Assembly: GCA_044230205.1 (NCBI GenBank) | Contig: JBGARN010000082.1 | Span: 1 to 21,589 of the forward strand | Length of the DNA stretch: 21,589 nucleotides | Origin: JAEUTH01 sp044230205 | Lineage (GTDB): Bacteria > Bacteroidota > Bacteroidia > AKYH767-A > OLB10 | Direction of reading: 5' to 3' | Shown: one piece after another, positions 1-8,537 of the stretch | Layout of the letters: each line of letters opens with the position of its first letter | How positions within the stretch are numbered: position 1 is the first letter of the stretch | Translations under genes and position numbers: made by a program | The notes under the pieces: generated by a model | What the model was told of the DNA's origin: nothing | Databases searched by the model: none | Seen by the model: the letters and a program-made list of their open reading frames with translations, nothing else

Positions 1-1
1 G

Positions 2-1099
2 GGAAGAGCAGTTTATCCGTCTTTCTTTGATTATAACAGTGATGGCTTAATGGATTTAATAGTTGGCAATGAAAATTACGAACCGGTTAAAAACAACATT
101 ACGGTGGGATTAGCACTTTTTAAAAATACCGGTACTATCAGTCAACCGGCATTTGATTTAATTGACAGAAATTATGCTGACTTTAATGCTATTGCTTCAG
201 GTTCTACATTCCTTGTAGGATGCGCACCAACATTTGGTGATTTTGATAGTGATGGTGATAAAGACATGATCATAGGAAGCGAAAATGGACAGTTATTTCT
301 ATTTACGAATAATCCTTCCGGTGGCATTGCCAATTTTACGTTTACAACATTTTTTCTTGATAGCATAGATATAGGAAATTACAGTACTCCAAGTGCTGTA
401 GACCTTGACCGTGATGGCTTAATCGACCTTGTTTTAGGCAGGCGTAACGGCAGATTAAGTTTCTTTAAAAATATGGGCACTGCTTCAAGTCCTGATTTTA
501 CTTCAACTCCAACTGTAGATACACTTGGAGGTATAATTTTGCACGGACCGGCAAACCCTGTTACAGGATACACTACACCATATTTGTATGATGATAATGG
601 AACTTATAAAATGTTTATTGGCTCTGAAACCGGTGAAGTTTATGCATATGATAGTATTGAAAATAATATTAACGGAACATGGCATCTGGCAAAAACCGTC
701 ATCAACAAAACTGAAGGACGTTTTACATCTGTGGCAGCTAACGATTTGAATAACGATGGATTTATAGATTTAGCTGTTGGTAACTGGTGTGGCGGTTTGG
801 GTATACTCTATCAGCAAAACACCAACGCTATTCAAGATAACACTATCAATAACTTTAATTTTATATTAAGACCTAATCCTGCTTCTTCGGAAGTAATGGT
901 TCATTTAAATGATGTTTATTTAACTAATCAGGAAACTGAACTTAATATCTATAATCAATTTGGACAGTTAGTAAAAAGACAGGTTATTATTAATCCTGTA
1001 ACAGCAATTGATTTACAATCATACAGTAATGGCATTTATTTTTTAAGGGTAAGCAATAAAGGAATAAGTGCTTTAAAACGCTTAGTGGTATTGCATTAG
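2..1099 (+). CDS. Secreted FG-GAP/VCBS repeat protein with type A T9SS sorting domain (5' partial)
   Basis: The frame is open from the first complete codon of the window, so the ATG at position 50 is internal and the true start lies upstream. The visible 365 residues contain at least four calcium-binding-type FG-GAP/VCBS motifs: DYNSDGLMDLIVG just inside the left edge, DFDSDGDKDMIIG, DLDRDGLIDLVLG and DLNNDGFIDLAVG. This pattern is typical of beta-propeller surface proteins. The last 80 or so residues form a type A T9SS C-terminal domain: an RPNPAS motif, then ELNIYNQFGQLVKR, then NGIYFLRVSNKG and a basic end. By family knowledge such proteins are exported by the Sec system, cross the outer membrane by T9SS and lose this domain. 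The role is inferred to be a secreted or surface propeller; its ligand is unknown. It ends about 100 bp before the next gene. Confidence 0.85.
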   Translation, partial: GRAVYPSFFDYNSDGLMDLIVGNENYEPVKNNITVGLALFKNTGTISQPAFDLIDRNYADFNAIASGSTFLVGCAPTFGDFDSDGDKDMIIGSENGQLFLFTNNPSGGIANFTFTTFFLDSIDIGNYSTPSAVDLDRDGLIDLVLGRRNGRLSFFKNMGTASSPDFTSTPTVDTLGGIILHGPANPVTGYTTPYLYDDNGTYKMFIGSETGEVYAYDSIENNINGTWHLAKTVINKTEGRFTSVAANDLNNDGFIDLAVGNWCGGLGILYQQNTNAIQDNTINNFNFILRPNPASSEVMVHLNDVYLTNQETELNIYNQFGQLVKRQVIINPVTAIDLQSYSNGIYFLRVSNKGISALKRLVVLH

Positions 1100-1133
1100 A
1101 CGCGTTTGAAGAGTAAACCCAAGCTTGTGAAAA

Positions 1134-1162
1134 TTTGGCTTTCCACTTTTTTCTTTTCTTTG
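1134..1162 (+). promoter_or_regulatory. Possible Bacteroidota-type promoter upstream of the lipoprotein gene
   Basis: TTTG at 1134-1137 is followed after 17 bases by TTTCTTTG at 1155-1162. This is one mismatch from the Bacteroidota -7 consensus TAnnTTTG. It lies about 38 bases before the preferred ATG at 1200. Assignment is by pattern only. Confidence 0.35.
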
Positions 1163-1199
1163 CACCCCGTAAACTGAAGGCTTAGTGAATTTGACTTTA

Positions 1200-2054
1200 A
1201 TGAATAACCGAATTTATTCTACCATCAACTTAATAATTTTAGCGATTTTTTTTGCATCCTGCGAGTTAATAAATCCTGCTGAACCTGTTCCTGCCTACTT
1301 AAGTGTTGACAGCATTTCATTTTCTTCATTTTACAACACTCAGGGAACTGCAAGTCATGGCATACTGGATGGTTGGGTTTATGTGGATAATGTTCTTCAG
1401 GGAGCTTATGAAATGCCCTTCACAATACCCATTACTAAAACAGGAACACATACCATTTCTATTCATCCGGGAATAAAGGTTAACGGTATAAGTTCATTGA
1501 GAAGTGCTAACCCACTATACACATATTACGATACCATTGTAAACCTGGAGCCCGAAAAAACAACCAAAATATATCCTAGAAGCACTTATATTAATGGGGC
1601 TAAGTTTTTCCTGGTGGATGACTTTGATGATGGTGGAAATAAGTTTGTGCGCGATGCCGATAGCGATACCTCGTTTGTTAGTACCAGTCAGGCATTTGAA
1701 GGCCCTTATAGTGGCCGGATAATTCTTGACAGCACGCGCATCCGTTTCTCAGCAGTTAGTTTCAATCAATTTACTCTTATTAAAGGAGCTACCAATGTGA
1801 TTGAACTTAACTATCAATGCAATAATTCATTTGTGGTTGGAGTTAAGCGTACCTATTTCGGACAATCCGTTCGCAAGGATATTCTGACTGTTTTACCTTC
1901 AAATAATCAATGGAAAAAAATATATATAAGTCTTGTTGATGAAGTAAATTCCAACAATGCTGACTATTATAACCTTTATTTTTTTACACAACGTACAACA
2001 ACCGATTCAGTAGCTACTGTAACTCTGGACAACATAAAAATAGTTTATAACTAG
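1200..2054 (+). CDS. Unrecognised lipoprotein upstream of a sugar transferase
   Basis: I do not recognise a named family. The N-terminus is a lipoprotein signal: MNNRIYS, a hydrophobic stretch, then the lipobox FASC. The mature protein should therefore be lipid-anchored. ATG at 1200 is preferred (284 aa) because it puts Arg4 directly before the hydrophobic core; a GTG at 1185 would add five residues. After the signal comes a region resembling an extracellular beta-sandwich (about residues 30-120), then DDFDDGGNKFVRD and a C-terminal half rich in beta-strand pattern that ends in TLDNIKIVYN. That ending resembles the last strand of jelly-roll, carbohydrate-binding-like domains; this is only a resemblance. 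The gene ends 38 bp before the sugar transferase on the same strand, so the two are probably co-transcribed, which hints at a role near exopolysaccharide synthesis or binding. Confidence 0.75.
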   Translation: MNNRIYSTINLIILAIFFASCELINPAEPVPAYLSVDSISFSSFYNTQGTASHGILDGWVYVDNVLQGAYEMPFTIPITKTGTHTISIHPGIKVNGISSLRSANPLYTYYDTIVNLEPEKTTKIYPRSTYINGAKFFLVDDFDDGGNKFVRDADSDTSFVSTSQAFEGPYSGRIILDSTRIRFSAVSFNQFTLIKGATNVIELNYQCNNSFVVGVKRTYFGQSVRKDILTVLPSNNQWKKIYISLVDEVNSNNADYYNLYFFTQRTTTDSVATVTLDNIKIVYN

Positions 2055-2092
2055 TAAGGCAGTTCAATTTTACTGAAAGTTAATCGTAAGGA

Positions 2093-3514
2093 ATGGAGCG
2101 TAATCAGAAAATATATACTATTAAATATGTATTTGCCGATTTTGTGGCTGCTGCTGCTTCATGGAGTATCTTTTACTCCTACCGTAAGCTCTATATCGAA
2201 TCAGATAAATTTGGATACAGCCTGGCGGTTGATTTGGATAAAAAATTCTGGTTAGGCATTATAATTATTCCTGTTTTCTGGTTAGGATTTTATTGGCTGG
2301 TGGGTACTTATAAAAATGTATTAAGGCGTTCGCGATTACGCGAAATTGGCGAAACACTTTATGTAACGATAATCGGGGTATTGCTCATATTTTTTGGGTT
2401 ATTACTTGATGATACAATTATCAATTACCGAAGTTATTATGATACCCTGATTACCTTATTCCTGCTTCATTTTATAATTACAGCCACTTTACGTTTTATA
2501 CTTAGTACAGGTGTTGCTCATAAAATTCGCGATCGTAAAATTGCCTTTAACACTTTGCTTATAGGTAGTAATCAGAAGGCACTAAACCTATTTAATGAAT
2601 TTGAATCGCGTCAGAACAGTTATGGAAACCGCTTTGTTGGATTCATTCATATTGATGACAGTAATGGAAAATTCTTTAAGGATAAATTACAGCATTTAGG
2701 AGGGCTTAAAGAAGCAAGAGAGCTGATAAAAAAATATAATGTTGAAGAAGCAATTATTGCAGTAGAATCTGTAGAACATGAAAAAGTTGGTAAAATCCTT
2801 AATGAATTAGACGATACCGATGTTCGGATTAAAATTCTGCCCGATATCTATGATATCTTAACAGGAACAGTTAAGATGAACTCGATTTTCGGTGCCTTAT
2901 TGCTTGAAGTGAATCCGGTTATTATGCCGGAGTGGCAACAGAACGCCAAGCGTATTTTTGATGTTGTGGTTGCCTTGTTCTTCCTGGTAATACTCTCACC
3001 GGTTTATCTTGTTATTGCCCTTATAATTAAGCTTACCTCCAGGGGCCCAGTGTTTTTTTCGCAGGAAAGAATAGGACTACATGGTAATCCATTTATGATT
3101 ATCAAATTTAGAAGCATGTATCACAATGCTGAAAATGGCAAACCGCAGTTAAGCAGTTCAACTGATTCCCGTATAACTCCGTTTGGCAGATTTATGCGCA
3201 AAATAAGGCTTGATGAAATACCTCAATTCTGGAATGTATTGGTTGGAGACATGAGTATTGTTGGTCCGAGACCCGAGCGGCAGTATTTTATTGACCAGAT
3301 TATGGAACAAGCTCCACATTACCGGCACTTACATAAAGTGCGACCCGGTATTACCTCATGGGGACAGGTTAAGTTTGGTTATGCCGAAAATGTTGAACAA
3401 ATGATTGAAAGATTAAAATACGATATCATTTATATTGAAAACATGTCAATTGGGCTGGATATTAAAATACTGTTTTACACCATTAAAACCATTATTCAGG
3501 GGCGTGGAAAATAA
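2093..3514 (+). CDS. wcaJ: Undecaprenyl-phosphate sugar phosphotransferase (WcaJ/PNPT family)
   Basis: The 473-residue protein has the standard layout of polyprenyl glycosylphosphotransferases. Hydrophobic membrane segments fill about residues 10-135. A Rossmann-like CoA-binding-type domain follows at about 150-255 (FNTLLIGSNQKA). A C-terminal sugar-transferase domain starts with KRIFDVVVALFFLVILSP at 286. Catalytic-domain signatures are RGPVFFSQERIG (317-328), KFRSM (338-342), the Asp-Glu pair at 374-375 in RLDEIPQFWNVL, VGPRPE (390-395) and RPGITSWGQV (417-426). By family knowledge it moves a sugar 1-phosphate from a UDP-sugar to undecaprenyl phosphate at the inner membrane, the first step of exopolysaccharide repeat-unit assembly. 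The sugar cannot be told from sequence. The stop is followed by the tRNA-Pro promoter, with no terminator between. Length and motifs are complete. Confidence 0.93.
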   Translation: MERNQKIYTIKYVFADFVAAAASWSIFYSYRKLYIESDKFGYSLAVDLDKKFWLGIIIIPVFWLGFYWLVGTYKNVLRRSRLREIGETLYVTIIGVLLIFFGLLLDDTIINYRSYYDTLITLFLLHFIITATLRFILSTGVAHKIRDRKIAFNTLLIGSNQKALNLFNEFESRQNSYGNRFVGFIHIDDSNGKFFKDKLQHLGGLKEARELIKKYNVEEAIIAVESVEHEKVGKILNELDDTDVRIKILPDIYDILTGTVKMNSIFGALLLEVNPVIMPEWQQNAKRIFDVVVALFFLVILSPVYLVIALIIKLTSRGPVFFSQERIGLHGNPFMIIKFRSMYHNAENGKPQLSSSTDSRITPFGRFMRKIRLDEIPQFWNVLVGDMSIVGPRPERQYFIDQIMEQAPHYRHLHKVRPGITSWGQVKFGYAENVEQMIERLKYDIIYIENMSIGLDIKILFYTIKTIIQGRGK

Positions 3515-3515
3515 A

Positions 3516-3545
3516 TTGCAGAGTAAAAAACAATTTCTATGTTTG
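3516..3545 (+). promoter_or_regulatory. Bacteroidota-type promoter for tRNA-Pro
   Basis: TTG at 3516-3518, a 19-base spacer and TATGTTTG at 3538-3545. The latter is an exact match to the -7 consensus TAnnTTTG of Bacteroidota primary-sigma promoters. Transcription should begin near 3550, about 30 bases before the tRNA. Confidence 0.65.
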
Positions 3546-3583
3546 CACGCCCAAATAAAAAGCCTGTTCTTTACAAAAAATTA

Positions 3584-3659
3584 CGGGGTGTAGCGTAGCC
3601 CGGCTTATCGCGCCTGCTTTGGGAGCAGGAGGTCGCAGGTTCGAATCCTGCCACCCCGA
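3584..3659 (+). tRNA. tRNA-Pro (anticodon UGG)
   Basis: A complete cloverleaf can be drawn. The acceptor stem CGGGGTG (3584-3590) pairs with CACCCCG (3652-3658), with discriminator A at 3659. The D arm is GCG/CGC with GG in its loop. The anticodon stem CCTGC/GCAGG encloses the loop TTTGGGA with anticodon TGG at 3620-3622. The T arm is GCAGG/CCTGC around TTCGAAT. The anticodon UGG reads proline codons. The CCA end is not encoded (CTT follows), so it would be added after transcription. Confidence 0.97.
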
Positions 3660-3663
3660 CTTT

Positions 3664-3698
3664 AAAAAACCGATTCACTAAGTGAATCGGTTTTTTTT
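3664..3698. terminator. Intrinsic terminator after tRNA-Pro, probably bidirectional
   Basis: A perfect 9-bp stem, CCGATTCAC (3670-3678) with GTGAATCGG (3682-3690), closes a 3-base loop. Eight T residues follow on the plus strand and six A residues precede the stem. It therefore works as a Rho-independent terminator for the tRNA on the plus strand and could also stop minus-strand transcripts leaving the M13 peptidase gene. Confidence 0.88.
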
Positions 3699-3824
3699 AT
3701 GCTTTTAAAGCGACATGGCGATGATGAATGCAGCTGAAATTACTCATTAATGATAAATGAGCATTCAATAAGCTATGATGCTAAAAAATCATAGTTCAGC
3801 GTCAAAGTACTCCAACCAGAATAA
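3699..3824. other. Spacer between tRNA terminator and M13 gene, with two small inverted repeats
   Basis: Within the 310-base gene-free stretch 3515-3824, the part not taken by the tRNA, its promoter and its terminator has no credible gene. It contains two short inverted repeats. CTCATT/AATGAG lies at 3743-3748 and 3756-3761, and CTATGAT/ATCATAG at 3773-3779 and 3788-3794. Neither has a T-tract typical of a terminator. Confidence 0.4.
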
Positions 3825-5870
3825 TTACCAGATAACCACCCTTATACTATCAGCGCGATACATTGCATCACCGGGTTGAACATTAAATGCCCTGTAAAAC
3901 TCAGGCATGTTTGAAACCGGCCCGTTAACACGAAACTGTGATGGTGAATGAACATCACTCATTACCTGGCGTGCAAGGCTTTCAGGCCTGCGATTTACCA
4001 TCCAGGCATAGGCATAAGCTAAAAAGTATCGCTGATCAGGAGTAAAGCCTCCAATGGTTTCATTACCCTGCCCCTGGCTTGTTTTTTTGAAAGCTTCGTA
4101 TCCCATAACCAATCCTCCTAAATCAGCAATGTTTTCCCCCTGTGTTGCATCACCATTTACATGCAAACTATCCAATACCTTGTAACCATTATATTGCTCA
4201 ACTATCAGTTTAGTTTTTTCCAGGAATTTCTTTTTATCATCTTCCGTCCACCAATTGTTCAAATTACCCTTTTCATCATATTGGCTTCCCTGGTCATCAA
4301 AACCATGCGTAATTTCATGTCCGAATGTTGAACCGCCAATTATTCCATAAAGTATAGCATCATCAGGCATTCGTCCTTCAAAACCCGGTACAATAATATT
4401 GCAGGCCGGCACCACTATTTCATTATTGCTTGGATTATAGTAGGCATTATAGGTTTGCGGATACATTTCCCATTCTGTACGATCAACGGGTTTTCCATAG
4501 TGTGCTAGTAAATATTCGAAATCCCATTTATTGGCATTCATAACATTTAGAACATACGAACTTCTGTCAATAGTAAGTTTGCTCATATCCTTCCATTTAT
4601 CAGGATATCCAACCTTCATCACAATTTTATCTAACTTGATTAATGCCTTTTGCTTAGTGGTATCACTCATCCAATCAAGTTTCTTGATGTGATCGGCATA
4701 CACGGCTCTTATGTTATTGCCTATTTCAAGTAGTTTTTCTTTGCTGCCAGCTGGTAAATAATCTTTGATATAAACCTGGCCAATTAATTCGCCCAATGAT
4801 GCATCAGTTTGCTCCACTACCCTTTTCCACCTGGGTTTCTGTTCCTTCGCACCAGTTAGTATTGTACCATAAAGCGAAGTTCTGGTTGTCGAAATCTGAA
4901 CTCAGATAACTGGCATATGAATTAATAGATTCCATTTCAGGTAATCTTTCCAGTTTTCAATGCTGTATTTCTTCAGATATTTTTCAAGTCCTTTAAAAAA
5001 CTCCGGCTGACCCACTACAACTGAATCAACATTATTCAATCCTAGTTCAGTTAGAAATAAACTGTAATTGATAGAAGGGTTTAATTTAGACATTGCATCC
5101 GGTGTCATTTTATTATAGTTCTTATAGGGATCACGCCTGTCGGCCATTGCCCTTGAACTTGATGCAAGATCCGTTTCAAGGTTCATTATTACTTTTGCTT
5201 TTTCCATTGCCTTATCCTCTGGCTCGCCCATAAGTCTGAACATTGCTGTAATATGATTTACATATTCCTTACGAATATTGCTTGTTCGTTCATCATTGTT
5301 AAAATAATAGTCACGCTCTGGCAATCCAATTCCTCCCTGCATCAGGAATACTGCATATTGCTCACTGTTCTTATCATCAATGGCAACATTAAAACCAAAT
5401 GGACATCCGGCTCCAATTACATATTGATGGGCAAGCTGGCTAACCATGGATTTGACATCAGTTATGGCATCAATCTTTGCAAGCTCATCTTTTAACGGAG
5501 AAATACCAGCCTTTTCAATAGCAACACTATCCATTCCACTGAAATAAAAATCACCTATTTTCTGTTCGTTACTTCCTTTTGCTGCGTCAGTCTTTGCTGC
5601 ACTGTTTTCGCAAACCTGTCTTATCTGGTTATTGATGGTATCATTGATGGTACGAAAAATACCATTGCTGTTTTCAGATGCTGCAATCGGGTTAGCTTTG
5701 AACCAACCATTATTAGCATACATAAAAAAATCAGTTCGCGGACTGTAGGCAGAATCAATATGACTTGCAATAGGGTCTGCACTTGCATTTGTTTCTGCCT
5801 TTTTTTGATTAGAGCAACTTGATGATAAAAGAATGGCTAAAATGCCTGTAAATAAAATTGACTTATTCAT
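3825..5870 (-). pseudogene. pepO: M13-family (neprilysin/PepO-like) lipoprotein metallopeptidase, disrupted by two indels
   Basis: The N-terminal part (5870-4902) starts with a lipoprotein signal (MNKSILFTG, lipobox SSSC) and the M13 opening region (PRTDFFMYANNGWF). The C-terminal part (from 4817 down) holds the zinc site HEITH (4319-4305), the third ligand Glu in GENIAD 61 residues after the first His, NAYYNPSNNEIVVPA and the C-terminal tryptophan. Both parts share a frame, but a TGA at 4904-4902 interrupts it. Between 4923 and 4870 the family sequence (NSYASYLSSDFDNQNFAL) continues in a different frame. The simplest reading is a one-base loss near 4924-4926 and a two-base loss near 4868-4870. 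Repaired, it would be about 682 aa, a normal M13 length. Known family role: zinc endopeptidase cutting small peptides; here probably periplasmic or surface-anchored. Sequencing error is as likely as a true pseudogene. It lies 170 bp downstream of the M1 gene. Confidence 0.85.
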
Positions 5871-6040
5871 AATTTGATTTTTAGAAGCAGCGAATGTAAT
5901 GGATAATAATTCTAAAGTTTGATGATTAACATTCTTGTAAGGAATATTGTATAACTAACAATAATGTTTTTTGAAAATAGAGGATTATATTCTGCAAACT
6001 GCTTACAGAATGCCCGGGAAAATTGTAAACAGGAGTTCAG

Positions 6041-8458
6041 TTATTTAGTCACTACAAATTTCCGGCTGATTGCAACCTGATCATCCACGCATAATTTAAC
6101 AATATAATTTCCTGATTTTATTTCATTTGAATCCCATTCAATAAAAGGTTGATGAGCATATACTGTAAATTCCTCAACTAATACACCGCTGATATTAAAA
6201 ATCTGCAATACAGCCTGCTTGTAATCTCTAAGATCGAAATCAAAATGCACTTTATCACCTGCCGGATTCGGATTTACCTGTATCGATAATTTTTCCAGGA
6301 CGTTAACGACATCAACATTTACAGTATAATCCAGGTATCCTAAGGTATACTCACCTTTCTTTAAAGTATCAATAGTTATAGTACCAATTTTATCCATATG
6401 GTTGGTGCCTGTATTCAAAGTATATCCCTGCACTACATGCCAGTCATCCCAAGTACCGGCTCTCCATAAAATTCTTAAACTATCTTCCTTTCCGGTAATC
6501 AAGGTATTATCCATGTAACCATTTCCTGTAACTGAACCGTTGTAATTAAAAGTAGCCTTGCTGGTAAATAAACTGTCCCATATACCATCTACTTTCCAGT
6601 AGTGGTAGTTACTTAGCCTTATTCCGGGGTTGCTTTGTTTCCATCCATCAGGCACCACAAAATTGTGTTCAACTCTGATTGTACTTCCAGTGCCAATTGT
6701 TTGAATGTTGGCTGAAAAAAATGTTTCAGGAAATAAGTGAGCACCTGTTGTAGTAGCCGGGTTATCATAGGAAACTCTTGCATCACTCAGCTTTTCATTA
6801 CGGTCAAGTGATATCCATAGTGGTGTAAATAATAATGCTACATGAAAAGTTTGGGTCATTGAGTCCATTTCAATTGTTACTGTTGTATCGTTTACACCAT
6901 CAGTAAGGTTTAATTCGAATGACATTTTATATTGATGATTATTACCCTTGCTGCGCTGCCTGCAATGAATAAAGTAATGATTAAAGGCACCAATATATTC
7001 TGTAACTGAATCAATGGAGAAATGGGGAAAGCCTTCGGTAAAAATCCAGTCATCAAAAAATCGGTCGACATTGATTCCTGATGATAAATTAATATTATCT
7101 CTGAACTGATATGAATTGGAACTATTGTAAGCACGTGTACTCTGCTGATATTTGCATGCATTAAAAAAAGCTGTATCACCCATCATACCGCGCAGCGTAT
7201 GCACCATGTCAGCTCCTTTTTTATAAACTGTAGTCCCATATGTAAAGGCATGCGGAACATTTATGAGTGATAAATAACTACCATCCTGTATATGCGCAAA
7301 TTGTAAAACGTTTCGGTGGTTAGCTCGTATCCAATTGCGGTAAGCATTTTTACCATAAACAGCCTCGGTGGCAAAAGCTTCATTATAAGAAGCCCATCCT
7401 TCGTTAAGCCACATATCCCCTGCTGTTTCGCAGGTTACATTATCACCCCACCACATATGCGATAACTCATGCGCCCAAAGTGTTTCGTAACTAAGTGAGC
7501 CATTAATAAATGGCTGACCAATGGTAATTTGTGATGCATGTTCCATAGCACCTGAACCAAATGGCACCAGTGAATAACCAACCTTATAAAATGGATATGG
7601 CCCCCATGCATTTATAAATGCACTAAGCACCGTATCCAGATGTTGAAATGTGGAATTAACATTGGCAGTATCAGCAGGTAAAGCAGCAATTTCAACAGGT
7701 ACACCTGCTGCGGTTTTCTGAACAGTGTAATAAGGCGCAACTGCCATGCATGCCAGATAAGTTGGTATTGTTTCAGGCTGACTCCAATTCCAGGTTATGG
7801 AACCGTTAGGATTAGTAACAGATGAAATTAGCTGTCCGTTACAAAATGCTTTTGAATTTGAAGCGGTGGTAATATGAAAATCATAGCTTGCCCTGTCTGT
7901 AAACTCATCAATGCAGGGAAACCAAACTCTGCCAAAAACATGTGGATCAGCAGCAAACCCTACTCCAAGATTAAACGCAAAATTTCCAGAAAAATAAAAT
8001 CCACCCCAGCCCGATTGATCCTGTTTAGGCATGCCATGATAGTATACAGTTATATTTAATGTATCGTTTTGATTTAAGGCTGAAGGTGGGGTTATCATTA
8101 TTGTACTATCATTATAGCTATAAGATAATGTTTGTACACCTGAAACAATACTGTCAATAATTAATTGTAAAAGGCTTAGGCTAATATTATTCACATTGTT
8201 TTGCTTCGACACCACCTGCAAAGCAGTATGTGCTTTAATACTCAGTCCGGAAAAATTAATGGTATCAATACTGATATCGTAATGCGATATATGTATGGTA
8301 TCACCTGCAGTATTTAAAATGGTAGCTCCATTTTTAACCTGTTGCTGGATACTGCTAATTGCATTTTTATTGTGTTTGCATATGCTTCCAGGATCAGCAT
8401 GCTGGCTATAAATGCAAATGGGTAGCAGGACAAGAAATAAGCTTATTAAGTTTTTCAT
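6041..8458 (-). CDS. Secreted M1-family zinc aminopeptidase with type A T9SS sorting domain
   Basis: The 805-residue protein starts at the ATG at 8458, giving the signal peptide MKNLISLFLVLLPICIYSQ. An upstream in-frame ATG (8611) would add 51 unrelated residues and overlap the kinase gene. The M1 catalytic domain shows GAMEH (about residues 303-307), the zinc motif HELSHMWWG starting at 330 and the third ligand Glu353 in WLNEGWAS, exactly the HExxH-x18-E spacing. The exopeptidase motif is GAMEH rather than the classical GAMEN. The last 70 or so residues are a type A T9SS domain (VNPNPAGD, LQIFNISGVLVEE, SGNYIVKLCVDD, basic end). It should cleave N-terminal residues from peptides outside the cell or at the surface. 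A good promoter overlapping a perfect inverted repeat lies directly upstream, so it probably has its own transcription start. Confidence 0.92.
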   Translation of the reverse strand: MKNLISLFLVLLPICIYSQHADPGSICKHNKNAISSIQQQVKNGATILNTAGDTIHISHYDISIDTINFSGLSIKAHTALQVVSKQNNVNNISLSLLQLIIDSIVSGVQTLSYSYNDSTIMITPPSALNQNDTLNITVYYHGMPKQDQSGWGGFYFSGNFAFNLGVGFAADPHVFGRVWFPCIDEFTDRASYDFHITTASNSKAFCNGQLISSVTNPNGSITWNWSQPETIPTYLACMAVAPYYTVQKTAAGVPVEIAALPADTANVNSTFQHLDTVLSAFINAWGPYPFYKVGYSLVPFGSGAMEHASQITIGQPFINGSLSYETLWAHELSHMWWGDNVTCETAGDMWLNEGWASYNEAFATEAVYGKNAYRNWIRANHRNVLQFAHIQDGSYLSLINVPHAFTYGTTVYKKGADMVHTLRGMMGDTAFFNACKYQQSTRAYNSSNSYQFRDNINLSSGINVDRFFDDWIFTEGFPHFSIDSVTEYIGAFNHYFIHCRQRSKGNNHQYKMSFELNLTDGVNDTTVTIEMDSMTQTFHVALLFTPLWISLDRNEKLSDARVSYDNPATTTGAHLFPETFFSANIQTIGTGSTIRVEHNFVVPDGWKQSNPGIRLSNYHYWKVDGIWDSLFTSKATFNYNGSVTGNGYMDNTLITGKEDSLRILWRAGTWDDWHVVQGYTLNTGTNHMDKIGTITIDTLKKGEYTLGYLDYTVNVDVVNVLEKLSIQVNPNPAGDKVHFDFDLRDYKQAVLQIFNISGVLVEEFTVYAHQPFIEWDSNEIKSGNYIVKLCVDDQVAISRKFVVTK

Positions 8459-8460
8459 TT

Positions 8461-8483
8461 TGATATTTTGCCCAAAAATATCA
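8461..8483. repeat. Perfect 9-bp inverted repeat at the M1 promoter
   Basis: TGATATTTT (8461-8469) and AAAATATCA (8475-8483) are exact reverse complements separated by GCCCA. On the minus strand this covers the -7 box and the presumed transcription start, and it ends two bases before the M1 start codon. It could be a regulator-binding operator or, if transcription starts further upstream, an RNA hairpin hiding the start. Confidence 0.6.
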
Positions 8484-8502
8484 GTATTATAATAAATACA
8501 AA
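8473..8502 (-). promoter_or_regulatory. Bacteroidota-type promoter of the M1 peptidase gene
   Basis: Read on the minus strand: TTTG (8502-8499), 18 bases, then TATTTTTG (8480-8473), an exact TAnnTTTG -7 box. Transcription would start near 8466, about eight bases before the ATG at 8458. This supports that start codon over the upstream one. Confidence 0.6.
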
Positions 8503-8537
8503 GCCAGCGTGTGTAAAGAATATTTATCGCATATACT

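Noticed and set aside
3743..3794. Two short inverted repeats as terminators of the M13 gene
   Set aside because: They are AT-rich with 7-8 base loops and no T-tract. The strong stem at 3670-3690 is the better candidate on both strands.
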